Assembly (NCBI GenBank): GCA_002345025.1
Contig: DDUX01000122.1
Coordinates: forward strand, 1 to 46,608
Direction of reading: 5' to 3'
Length of the DNA stretch: 46,608 bases
Origin: Candidatus Accumulibacter iunctus
Lineage (GTDB): Bacteria; Pseudomonadota; Gammaproteobacteria; Burkholderiales; Rhodocyclaceae
Below, piece after piece: positions 17,858 through 24,876 of the stretch. Under the pieces are notes generated by a model. It searched no databases. It was given only the letters and a program-made list of their open reading frames with translations, and was not told the DNA's origin. A program made the translations under genes and the position numbers. Each line of letters starts with the position of its first letter. Within the stretch, counting starts at the first letter, position 1.

Positions 17858-19929
17858 GCATCGTGTCCTGTTTCACTCAGGGTCAGCGGCCAAACGACTC
17901 CGCTGCCGTGCCGTCGCAGCAGCCAGGCCGAGACGGTCAGTGTCCAACGCGAATCGACCATGTCATCGACCAGCAAGACCGGACCAGGCGGAACGGATGA
18001 CTCTTGAATTTCCAATGAACCGTCGATGTTTCTCGCCTGCTGAGTGCTGTTTGCCATGGTTTTCTGTTCTGGCCGGGCATCTGTTTTGACCAAGACCATC
18101 TCGAATGGGAGCCGCAAGGCGTCCGCCAGCCGCGCGGCAAGATCAGGAACGAGGCCGGGATGTCGCAAGGAAGGGACAGCGGTCACCCACCGAGGAAATG
18201 GTCGAGGATTCCATTGCCCGATCAATGTGACGCAGGCACCGACCAGGTCGTCAGGAAAGCGATGATGCTGGTACTTGCCAAGGCGAACCAAACCGCCCCA
18301 GCCAGCGTCGCCCCACATGCACAGGGCTTTGCCCGGTTGCGCACGCAACGTTTCCGGAATGGTGCCTTTGACGCGGTATTGCGGCATTCCGCCCGCTGGC
18401 CACATCTTGCGAGGCTCTATTGGAAGGCTTGTTCGGCGCAGAAAGGCCACCGCCTCTCGAACCAGGGCTTCGTCGATATCTGTCGACAGTGGGGGCAAGG
18501 CCGGCGGACGAACGCCGTCGGCATTGCCGTCGAGCGCCCGAATCAGAAAGGCCATGTGGTCGGCCGCCAGATTCACGTACTCCTGCATCTGCGCCTGTTC
18601 CGATCGGCGCAATGCCGTCAATCGCCTGGCACGCTCCCAGAACCCAGGGCCGAGCTCGGAAATCGTCAGTTGCCACTTGCTTCCCTGCTTGGCGATCGGC
18701 GCCGGCGATTCCAGGGAAAGCAAGGCGATCGTCTTTTCGATGCGCCCCTTGCTGATGTTCACACGGCCGAGGAGTTCCGGCACCGAAAGACCGCCAGGGG
18801 CATCTTCCAGCGCCGCGATGACTGCCCCAACTTCCCGTTCCGTCGGAAAAGCGCTTTCGATGAAATAGTCGGTAATGTCGGTTTCTTCCTTGCCGCTGAG
18901 GAGTACGCCGTAAGCGGCATCGAGAGCACGCCCGGCCCGCCCCACCTGCTGGTAATAGGCCACCACCGACCCAGGCGTCTGGTAGTGAATGACGAACGCG
19001 AGGTCGGGTTTGTCGAACCCCATACCGAGGGCGGTGGTGGCCACGAGAGCCTTCACCTCATTGTTCAGCAGCGCCTGCTCCAGTTCGACTCGGCGGTCAC
19101 CGGATTCGCCCGTATAGGCCTCGACCTTGAATCCACATGACTGGAGCCACTCGCTGACGGTAGCCGCATCGCGCACCGTCAGCGCATAGACAATTCCATG
19201 CCCAGCCAGTGTGCGAAGTTGCTGCGCTAGCCATGCCAGACGCTCGGCCTGGGTCGGCAAGCGAATGGTTTGCAGGGCCAGCGACGGCCGATTGAGGTCG
19301 CCGCGCGATACTGCCAGGTTGGGACCCAAGACGGCCTTCAGATCATCCATGACGCGATTGTTGGCCGTGGCTGTCGTCGCCAACAGCCGGAGATTGGGTG
19401 GCAGGTTGCGCACGACGCGCTCCAGCAAGCGGTAGTGCGGGCGGAAATCATGGCCCCAGTCGGAAATGCAGTGTGCCTCGTCGATCACCAGCAGGACGAT
19501 CCTGCCAGCGACCCGGCCCAACACCTGCGACTGAAAACGGTCATTCGCCAGGCGCTCGGGAGAGATCAACAGGATGTCCACCGCATCGCGATCGATGGCC
19601 GCCTCAACGCGGGCCCAATCCTCCTGATTGTCCGAATTGATCGTCGCCGCGCGAACACCCATGCGCTCGGCAGCGTCGATCTGGTTGCGCATCAGCGCCA
19701 GAAGCGGTGACACGAGCAGCGCCGGGCCACTGCCTTGCTCACGCAGAAGCTTGGTGGCAATGAAATAGACGAAGCTCTTGCCCCAGCCGGTTCTTCGCAC
19801 AACCAGCAGACGACCACGGCCTTCGACCACATGCTCGATGGCTTCGCGCTGCCCTTCGCGGAAAAAGGCATCCGCTCGGCCGGAGCCGATCCGCAGCAGT
19901 TCGAGCGCGCGCTGCGGGTCGAAAGTCAT
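17854..19929 (-). CDS. RecQ-type helicase fused to a phosphoribosyltransferase-like domain
   Basis: A 691-residue protein. Residues 1-340 form a RecQ-family SF2 helicase: Walker A RRTGWGKS (45-52), DEAH box VIDEAHCISDWGHDFRP (148-164), motif III LLATTATAN and motif VI YYQQVGRAGR. A winged-helix-like middle follows. No HRDC domain or cysteine zinc site is visible. The C-terminus (about 580-691) resembles a ComF-type phosphoribosyltransferase, with a PRPP-loop-like VLLVDDMVDSRWT (651-663) and KTMANSTQQARN. Walker A has Trp where most RecQ proteins have Gly (TGGGKS). It is the first gene of a coupled string with the dprA-like gene, pglZ and brxL. Substrates are unknown; helicase activity is likely, transferase activity is uncertain. 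Confidence 0.85.
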   Translation of the reverse strand: MTFDPQRALELLRIGSGRADAFFREGQREAIEHVVEGRGRLLVVRRTGWGKSFVYFIATKLLREQGSGPALLVSPLLALMRNQIDAAERMGVRAATINSDNQEDWARVEAAIDRDAVDILLISPERLANDRFQSQVLGRVAGRIVLLVIDEAHCISDWGHDFRPHYRLLERVVRNLPPNLRLLATTATANNRVMDDLKAVLGPNLAVSRGDLNRPSLALQTIRLPTQAERLAWLAQQLRTLAGHGIVYALTVRDAATVSEWLQSCGFKVEAYTGESGDRRVELEQALLNNEVKALVATTALGMGFDKPDLAFVIHYQTPGSVVAYYQQVGRAGRALDAAYGVLLSGKEETDITDYFIESAFPTEREVGAVIAALEDAPGGLSVPELLGRVNISKGRIEKTIALLSLESPAPIAKQGSKWQLTISELGPGFWERARRLTALRRSEQAQMQEYVNLAADHMAFLIRALDGNADGVRPPALPPLSTDIDEALVREAVAFLRRTSLPIEPRKMWPAGGMPQYRVKGTIPETLRAQPGKALCMWGDAGWGGLVRLGKYQHHRFPDDLVGACVTLIGQWNPRPFPRWVTAVPSLRHPGLVPDLAARLADALRLPFEMVLVKTDARPEQKTMANSTQQARNIDGSLEIQESSVPPGPVLLVDDMVDSRWTLTVSAWLLRRHGSGVVWPLTLSETGHDA

Positions 19930-20009
19930 GCCTTTGCCTTTTCCAGCACATTCTTCTTCTCGTCACGGGTGATGGTGCAGCTCTTGTCCCCGGAGAAGAA
20001 GGATATACA
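19926..20009 (-). pseudogene. Possible remnant of a lost gene 3' end upstream of recQ
   Basis: Directly before recQ an open frame reads SCTITRDEKKNVLEKAKA and stops with a TGA that overlaps the recQ ATG (ATGA), the same junction used throughout this operon. The charged, helix-like peptide looks like the end of a real upstream gene whose body is now replaced by the vapBC module. It is too short to identify and may be chance. Confidence 0.3.
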
Positions 20010-20026
20010 ATTGAAGTCTGTATATC
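20002..20026. promoter_or_regulatory. Inverted-repeat operator between vapB and recQ
   Basis: GATATACA (20002-20009) and TGTATATC (20019-20026) are perfect 8-base arms around a 9-base spacer. The site lies 19 bases before the vapB start and 72 bases before the recQ start on the other strand. AbrB-type antitoxins usually repress their own promoter through such repeats. The AT-rich arms could also contain -10 boxes for both directions. Confidence 0.55.
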
Positions 20027-20045
20027 TCCAATCGAAGGAAACATC

Positions 20046-20279
20046 ATGCAAGTTGCCAAATGGGGAAACAGCCTGGCAGTCCGGCTGCCGGCCGCGGTGA
20101 TCGAAGCCTTGCAGCTCAAGGCCGGAGACGACATCGAAATTCATGTCGTGGGTGAACGGCAACTCGACGTGCAGCGCGCTACGCCACCGCGCGAGTTGCT
20201 GGCGCGCCTGCGGCAATATCGCGGGCGCCTGCCCGCCGGTTTCAAATTCGACCGGCTCGAAGCGCATGAGCGTTCCTGA
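20046..20279 (+). CDS. vapB: AbrB/SpoVT-domain antitoxin (VapB-like)
   Basis: A 77-residue DNA-binding antitoxin. The N-terminal swapped-hairpin AbrB/MazE fold is evident in MQVAKWGNSLAVRLPAAV followed by LKAGDDIEIHV (up to about residue 35). The C-terminal about 35 residues would wrap and inhibit the toxin. It probably binds the inverted repeat just upstream and represses the pair. A GAAGGA ribosome site lies before the ATG. It overlaps vapC by 14 bases. The pair is on the plus strand inside an otherwise minus-strand defence operon, so it was probably inserted there. Confidence 0.88.
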   Translation: MQVAKWGNSLAVRLPAAVIEALQLKAGDDIEIHVVGERQLDVQRATPPRELLARLRQYRGRLPAGFKFDRLEAHERS

Positions 20280-20676
20280 GCATTTTTTCGACACCAACAT
20301 CCTGCTCTATCTTCTTTCGGGGGATGATGCCAAGGCCGACGCGGCGGAAGCGTTGATTGCCAAGGGGGGGCACCTCAGCGTGCAGGTGCTCAACGAATTC
20401 GCCTCGGTGGCCACGCGCAAGCTGGAGATGACCCACGCCGAAGTGCGCGACGTTCTGGCGCCCATCCGTGCGATTTGTCAGGTTCATGCGCTGACCGAGG
20501 TCACGCACGAACTGGGCGTGCAAGTCGCGGAGCGCTATCGCCTGTCCATCTACGACGGCATGATCGCCGCCGCCGCGCTGGACGCCGGTTGCACGACGCT
20601 GTTTTCCGAGGACATGCAGGATGGTCTGCTCATCGAGCCGTCGCTGCGGATTCGGAATCCGTTTCGCGTGACTTGA
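20266..20676 (+). CDS. vapC: PIN-domain ribonuclease toxin (VapC-like)
   Basis: A 136-residue PIN-domain protein. The acidic residues expected for Mg-dependent RNA cleavage are visible: D in FFDTNILLYLL (about residue 9), E in VLNEFAS (about 42), D in IYDGMIAAAALDAGC (about 99) and D in LFSEDMQDG (about 117). VapC toxins typically cut initiator tRNA or rRNA loops; the target here is unknown. The start is the ATG inside the end of vapB, the usual coupling. It is convergent with pglX, whose stop is 35 bases away. It may maintain the island or act as a second-layer abortive defence (inference). Confidence 0.9.
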   Translation: MSVPEHFFDTNILLYLLSGDDAKADAAEALIAKGGHLSVQVLNEFASVATRKLEMTHAEVRDVLAPIRAICQVHALTEVTHELGVQVAERYRLSIYDGMIAAAALDAGCTTLFSEDMQDGLLIEPSLRIRNPFRVT

Positions 20677-20681
20677 GGTCC

Positions 20682-20697
20682 GACGCCTCATGGCGTC
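20682..20697. terminator. Short hairpin between convergent vapC and pglX
   Basis: GACGCC and GGCGTC form a perfect 6-bp stem with a TCAT loop in the 35 bases between the two stop codons. No T run follows, so it is only a possible terminator. Confidence 0.25.
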
Positions 20698-20711
20698 ATG
20701 GGCGCGGCGCA

Positions 20712-23700
20712 TCAGACGTCCTGCCAGCCGTTGCGCTGCTCGGCAATACGGCGCGCCATTTCGTCCGTATTGCTCTTGGGCAGATTGCGCAACGCCGGCG
20801 ACTGCAGCAGTTCCAGCATCGCGGCAGCGGTTTTTTCCCTCCCCCCAAGAGAGTGGTCGGAGGTGAGGATGGGGGCAGCCGCCCGCGCCGCCTTTTTCTC
20901 GGCCAGCGTCGTGTGGTGGTCGTTGATGCGCGTGCCTTCGGGTTCGCCGTAAGTCGGGCCGAGCTTGTACCAGGGCGCGGAGGCGACGTCCTTGCCGCGA
21001 TCGGCTTGCCATTTGATGCCGACCCTGGCGCGGGGAATGCGCAGCACCCCGGCTTCGACGAAGGGGCGGATGTTCATGCGCACGCCGTCGTTGATGTCCG
21101 GATCCCAGCCGATTGGTTGCTGGTGCAGCGGTTTCCAGCGCACGAAGATGTCGTAGGGTGGTTCGCCTTCGAGGATGGCTTCGAGTTGCGCTTTCAGCGC
21201 CTCGGCCTTGGCGAGCTTGAGCGTGGCGTCGCTCGCCTTTTCCTTGTCTGCGGCCGCGATGGCGCGTTTCTGCTGGGTGATCCAGTCGCCGAGGTAGAGG
21301 TTGATCAGGGTGTTGAGCTTCTCGCGCGTCAGCAGGTGGTAATTGACCAGCGCCGAGAAGCCTTCCTTGTGGCCGTCCCAGAGGTGCCAGATGAAGGGGC
21401 GCTTCTGGACGCGGGTGACGTGCTGCTCGAAGAACTTGTCGCGCAGCCATTGCGCGAGGGGCAGGCCGTCGCAACCGGCGTCGCGCAGCAACTGAGCCTC
21501 AACAGCCGCCGACCAGTCGTCACCAAAGGCACGGGCCAATAAAGTACGCAGGCGATCCACCGCCGCCGGTTCGCCGCGCACGGCAGGCAGGCAGACGATG
21601 CCGTCATCGTCGATCAGGGCATCGAGGTCTTTGCAGCAAGCGATCCAGGCACGCGCCTCGTCGGAGAGTTCCATCTTGCTCTCACCCTGCACTCTCCCGG
21701 AGGGAGAGGGTGGATGTAGCCCCTCTCCCTCCGGGAGAGGGGCTGGGGTGAGGGCGCCTTCCGCAGGCCAGCGGTAGCCGAGCAGACGGGCGACGGCAAC
21801 TTGCAGACTATCCAGTCCCCCTCTCCCTCCGGGAGAGGGGTTGGGGGTGAGGGCGCAGGGTTTCGGATGGCCGTGGAAAATCCACTGCGTCGGGTCGTCG
21901 GAATAGGGTTTGGGTAGGCCGTTGGGGTAGCGTTCGGCGGCGACTTTTTGCCAGTGGGCGAGGTCGAAGGGAAGATTCCCGAATACAGACGTGGTTACGT
22001 ATGGCTTTTGATCCAACTTACGAACATCGGGCTTGAAATGCTCCGACATGCAGTACGCGAGCATACCTTCGAGGTGTTCAGGGTTCAACGGTGTGATAAC
22101 TACGCAACTTTTGTCAAAGAGAACTCCCGGATATGGGATTGCCCGAAGAGACTTGACTCGGGCAATCAATACACCATTCTGACCCCAGGCACTTTGACCT
22201 TGCACACGCGCTGCATCAGACTCAGATAACGCACCCTTTCCTTCTTCCCAACGAACGAATAAGTGCATTCCACCAAATAGAGCGTTATCCACTGGAGCAG
22301 TCTGATAGAGGGTCCATATGTTGCCGTGCCCAGCTTGCTCCCAGAAACAGCAATAGAACCGATCTCCATCTCCGGTTGACAAACCTTCTGTCGGAAAACC
22401 GAATGTCCTTAGCGCAGTAGTTATGGCAAGACCTTCTATCGATACTCTTGCATCTGGATTACGTAATTGTTCCTGCTGTCGAACATCCAATACGTTGCCG
22501 CCGGCCAAAACCTCTGCTTTCTCCGCCGGAGTTCTTGGCGCACTCGCGTCCAGCCCGCGCAGCATCTGATCCTCGGCCGGCTTGGCATGCGTCAGAGTCA
22601 GCAGGATGGCGTTGACCACTTCGCCCGTGATGGTCTCGAAAGCCCCCGCGCCCAGCCGCGCCAGGAGGTTCCAGGTGGCGGACTTCAGCAAATGCTCGCG
22701 CTGCTTCTGGTAGCTCTTGAGGAACAGCCAGTTCTGCGGCATGACAAACGAGACCGCACCACCGGGCGCGCAGAGCTTGAGGCTGCGCTCCAGAAACACA
22801 TTGGCAAGGTCGCCCTTCGCCGCCTTGTAGTGCTCCTCGCAGAAATCCTTGAGCACCGGCCCGTGCTGCCCCGCACCGAGGTAAGGCGGATTGGTGATGA
22901 CCAGGTGATACTTTCGCGTCAGGATGCGCGAGGCGTGCACCATGCCTTGCGCGGCGACACGGGTTTCGATTGCCTGGTCGTCGCTGGCGCCCTCACCCCC
23001 GACCCCTCTCCCGGAGGGAGCGGGGAGCAAGGCTTGCTCCAGCCGCGATTCGAGTTCTTCCCAATGTGCATCGAGCAGATCGCCGCGCGTGGCGGTCATC
23101 GGGTCGATGAGGCTGCCGAGTTCCGGGGCTTTCTGGAACAGGGCGTAGAGCGTGGCCATGCCGCCTTCGACCCGTTCGTCGCCCTCGGCGAGCTTGAGCC
23201 AGTCGGCGCGTCGGCTGCGCGGCGCGACGCCGACACGAGCGATGTTGAGGCGCGGCAGTGGGCGGTAGCCGATGCGCATTGCGCTCTCACCCCCAACTCC
23301 TCTCCCGGCGGGAGAGGGGAGATCATCGGGGTAACGCCAGGCCGCCAGGGCGAGTGCGAAGGCGGCGATTTCGCCGCAACGGGCATCGAGTTCGAGGCCG
23401 TGCAGGTTGTCGGCAAGCACCTTGTCGATGGCATCGCGCACGGAGAGCTTTTCGGTGGCGCGGCGCATCGGCACCAGGTAGTGGAAAGCCGAGACAAGGA
23501 AGTGTCCGGAACCGGCGCAGGGGTCGAGCAGCTTGAACTGGGCCAGCGTATCGGGCCAGGCCGGGAAGGTTCCGGCGGCGGGTTCGCCCTCACCCCCGAC
23601 CCCTCTCCCGGAGGGAGAGGGGAGAGATGCATCATTGGCGCCGGCCGCTCCGCCAAGGTGAGACGGGAGAGGGGCTGGGGTGAGGGCGCAGTCATCGTGC

Positions 23701-24869
23701 AGCGCCTGCCAAATGGCCTCTTGCACAGACTCGGTTTCTGCGCGTACCTGATTGTTCCAGACGCGAAGGACGCGAATCCCTTGTTCGGCCAGGTAGCCAT
23801 CCCGCCGGGAATCATGTGCCTTACCGGCTTCTTCATTGTGCTGCCCGCCATCGAGTTCAATGGCCAGCCGCTTCTCGTGACAGTAGAAATCAAGGACGTA
23901 GGGTCCGAGTGGATGCTGACGACGGAACTTGGCATCGGCCAGACGGCGATCGCGAAGTAACGACCAGAGCAGGCCTTCGGGGTCGGTTTGTGTGGCGCGA
24001 AGCTGGCGGGCGAAGGCGATATGCTCGGAGCGGATGTGGTGATGTTTGAGTATGGAAACGCCCTCACCCCCAGCCCCTCTCCCGGAGGGAGAGGGGAGAA
24101 AACGCAAGTAGGGCATTTCCACCGGCAGCTTCAAGCGCGGGTGGCAGCGGTGCCACCAACCGCCGAGGGCGTTTTCGAGGAGGAAGGCGACCATGTACTG
24201 CTCGGTGAACAGTTGCGTCACCGCCGGCAGTTCGTCGGCGCCCACCTTGGTACCTGCCTGTTTCATCTGCCGCTGCACTTCTTCCTTCTTCGGCGCCTGC
24301 CAGAACTGGTAGCTCCAGCCCAGGCTGTCGTCGGCCTGGAAGACGGTGGCGGGCAGCTTGGCGAGCAAGGCTTCGAGCGCCTGCTCGGTTTCCAGCGGCA
24401 TCTGGAGCGCCAGCGCCGGGCTGTCGGGGCGGAAGACGTTGGGCAGCATACGCGCGGCGTAGTGGCCGGCGACTTCCCATTCGCTGCGGGCGGGGGGATC
24501 AAGGCGCTCGGCGTCTTCCTTGCAGTCGTTGAGGCTGACGGGGTAGCCGTCCGGGTGCATGAGCAGATCGCTCTCCGCCAGGAAACGGGCGAAGAGCATG
24601 CGGTGCCAGTGCTCGTAGGCGATTTCGGTGACGAGGTGGGCTATGGCTTGCGTGTCGTCCGGGCGCAGCAGATCGCCCAGTGCGCGACCATGGGCGCGCA
24701 GGCGCACGCGCAGCTTTTTCTGGGCATCGGTGGCGTGGGCGGGGGCATCCCTGGCAGCGACGGCCAGGGCTTGCAGCGCCTTGCCGGCACCGGCTTCGGC
24801 GGCGGTTCGCGCCTGAGCGACGGTGGTTTCGAGGACGCGGCGATGTTCACGGGAGAGTGCCAGTTTCAT
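20712..24869 (-). CDS. pglX: BREX type 1 adenine methyltransferase PglX with in-frame repeat and nuclease-domain insertions
   Basis: A 1385-residue DNA N6-adenine methyltransferase, the modification and specificity subunit of BREX. Motif I is LLDPCAGSGHFLV (447-459) and the catalytic motif IV is NPPY (660-663). The C-terminal half (about 790-1000) should hold the target-recognition region and is AT-richer (bases about 21960-22480). The protein is longer than usual (about 1200) because at least eight copies of a palindromic repeat are translated within it (residues 258-270, 394-406, 416-428, 517-529, 615-627, 1005-1018, 1038-1064), and a DUF559 nuclease-type domain fills 271-393. The frame stays open throughout and the catalytic motifs are untouched, so it is probably functional. 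The start MKLALSREHR is 7 bases after fic; its ribosome site is weak. Confidence 0.93.
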   Translation of the reverse strand: MKLALSREHRRVLETTVAQARTAAEAGAGKALQALAVAARDAPAHATDAQKKLRVRLRAHGRALGDLLRPDDTQAIAHLVTEIAYEHWHRMLFARFLAESDLLMHPDGYPVSLNDCKEDAERLDPPARSEWEVAGHYAARMLPNVFRPDSPALALQMPLETEQALEALLAKLPATVFQADDSLGWSYQFWQAPKKEEVQRQMKQAGTKVGADELPAVTQLFTEQYMVAFLLENALGGWWHRCHPRLKLPVEMPYLRFLPSPSGRGAGGEGVSILKHHHIRSEHIAFARQLRATQTDPEGLLWSLLRDRRLADAKFRRQHPLGPYVLDFYCHEKRLAIELDGGQHNEEAGKAHDSRRDGYLAEQGIRVLRVWNNQVRAETESVQEAIWQALHDDCALTPAPLPSHLGGAAGANDASLPSPSGRGVGGEGEPAAGTFPAWPDTLAQFKLLDPCAGSGHFLVSAFHYLVPMRRATEKLSVRDAIDKVLADNLHGLELDARCGEIAAFALALAAWRYPDDLPSPAGRGVGGESAMRIGYRPLPRLNIARVGVAPRSRRADWLKLAEGDERVEGGMATLYALFQKAPELGSLIDPMTATRGDLLDAHWEELESRLEQALLPAPSGRGVGGEGASDDQAIETRVAAQGMVHASRILTRKYHLVITNPPYLGAGQHGPVLKDFCEEHYKAAKGDLANVFLERSLKLCAPGGAVSFVMPQNWLFLKSYQKQREHLLKSATWNLLARLGAGAFETITGEVVNAILLTLTHAKPAEDQMLRGLDASAPRTPAEKAEVLAGGNVLDVRQQEQLRNPDARVSIEGLAITTALRTFGFPTEGLSTGDGDRFYCCFWEQAGHGNIWTLYQTAPVDNALFGGMHLFVRWEEGKGALSESDAARVQGQSAWGQNGVLIARVKSLRAIPYPGVLFDKSCVVITPLNPEHLEGMLAYCMSEHFKPDVRKLDQKPYVTTSVFGNLPFDLAHWQKVAAERYPNGLPKPYSDDPTQWIFHGHPKPCALTPNPSPGGRGGLDSLQVAVARLLGYRWPAEGALTPAPLPEGEGLHPPSPSGRVQGESKMELSDEARAWIACCKDLDALIDDDGIVCLPAVRGEPAAVDRLRTLLARAFGDDWSAAVEAQLLRDAGCDGLPLAQWLRDKFFEQHVTRVQKRPFIWHLWDGHKEGFSALVNYHLLTREKLNTLINLYLGDWITQQKRAIAAADKEKASDATLKLAKAEALKAQLEAILEGEPPYDIFVRWKPLHQQPIGWDPDINDGVRMNIRPFVEAGVLRIPRARVGIKWQADRGKDVASAPWYKLGPTYGEPEGTRINDHHTTLAEKKAARAAAPILTSDHSLGGREKTAAAMLELLQSPALRNLPKSNTDEMARRIAEQRNGWQDV
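21678..21758. repeat. Palindromic repeat pair in pglX (residues 1038-1064)
   Basis: Two copies of the GC-rich palindrome (core CTCTCCCGGAGGGAGAG) lie head to head: 21678-21719 and 21720-21758. Read on the coding strand they give ALTPAPLPEGEG followed by PPSPSGRVQGES. They occupy a linker between the recognition region and the C-terminal domain. Confidence 0.85.
21816..21857. repeat. Palindromic repeat in pglX (residues 1005-1018)
   Basis: One copy of the same element, encoding CALTPNPSPGGRGG on the pglX strand. It is in the orientation opposite to the copies at 22989, 23283, 23586 and 24060. Confidence 0.85.
22989..23027. repeat. Palindromic repeat in pglX (residues 615-627)
   Basis: One copy encoding LPAPSGRGVGGEG, between the motif I region and the NPPY motif. 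Same orientation and frame as the copies at 23283, 23586 and 24060. Confidence 0.85.
23283..23321. repeat. Palindromic repeat in pglX (residues 517-529)
   Basis: One copy encoding LPSPAGRGVGGES, with a GGCGGG variant in the palindrome centre, showing divergence from the other copies. Confidence 0.85.
23586..24098 (-). mobile_element. Repeat-bounded DUF559 nuclease-domain cassette inserted in frame in pglX
   Basis: This 513-base block (171 codons) splits the normal PglX sequence between LPVEMPYLRF and AAGTFPAWPD. It starts with a repeat copy (24060-24098, LPSPSGRGAGGEG), continues with a DUF559/Vsr-like endonuclease-type domain (23691-24059; residues 271-393, with RQLRATQTDPEGLLWSLL, FRRQHPLGPYVLDFYC and LAIELDGGQH) and ends with two more copies (23652-23690 and 23586-23624). 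The copies immediately flanking the domain are inverted relative to each other. DUF559 proteins are known as stand-alone small proteins of restriction-endonuclease-like fold. Here one is fused inside a methyltransferase. Whether it cuts DNA is unknown. Confidence 0.8.
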
Positions 24870-24876
24870 GTGGGTT

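Noticed and set aside
21678..24100. CRISPR array
   Set aside because: The repeats are palindromic, irregularly spaced and lie within a single long coding sequence; there are no uniform spacers and no cas genes.
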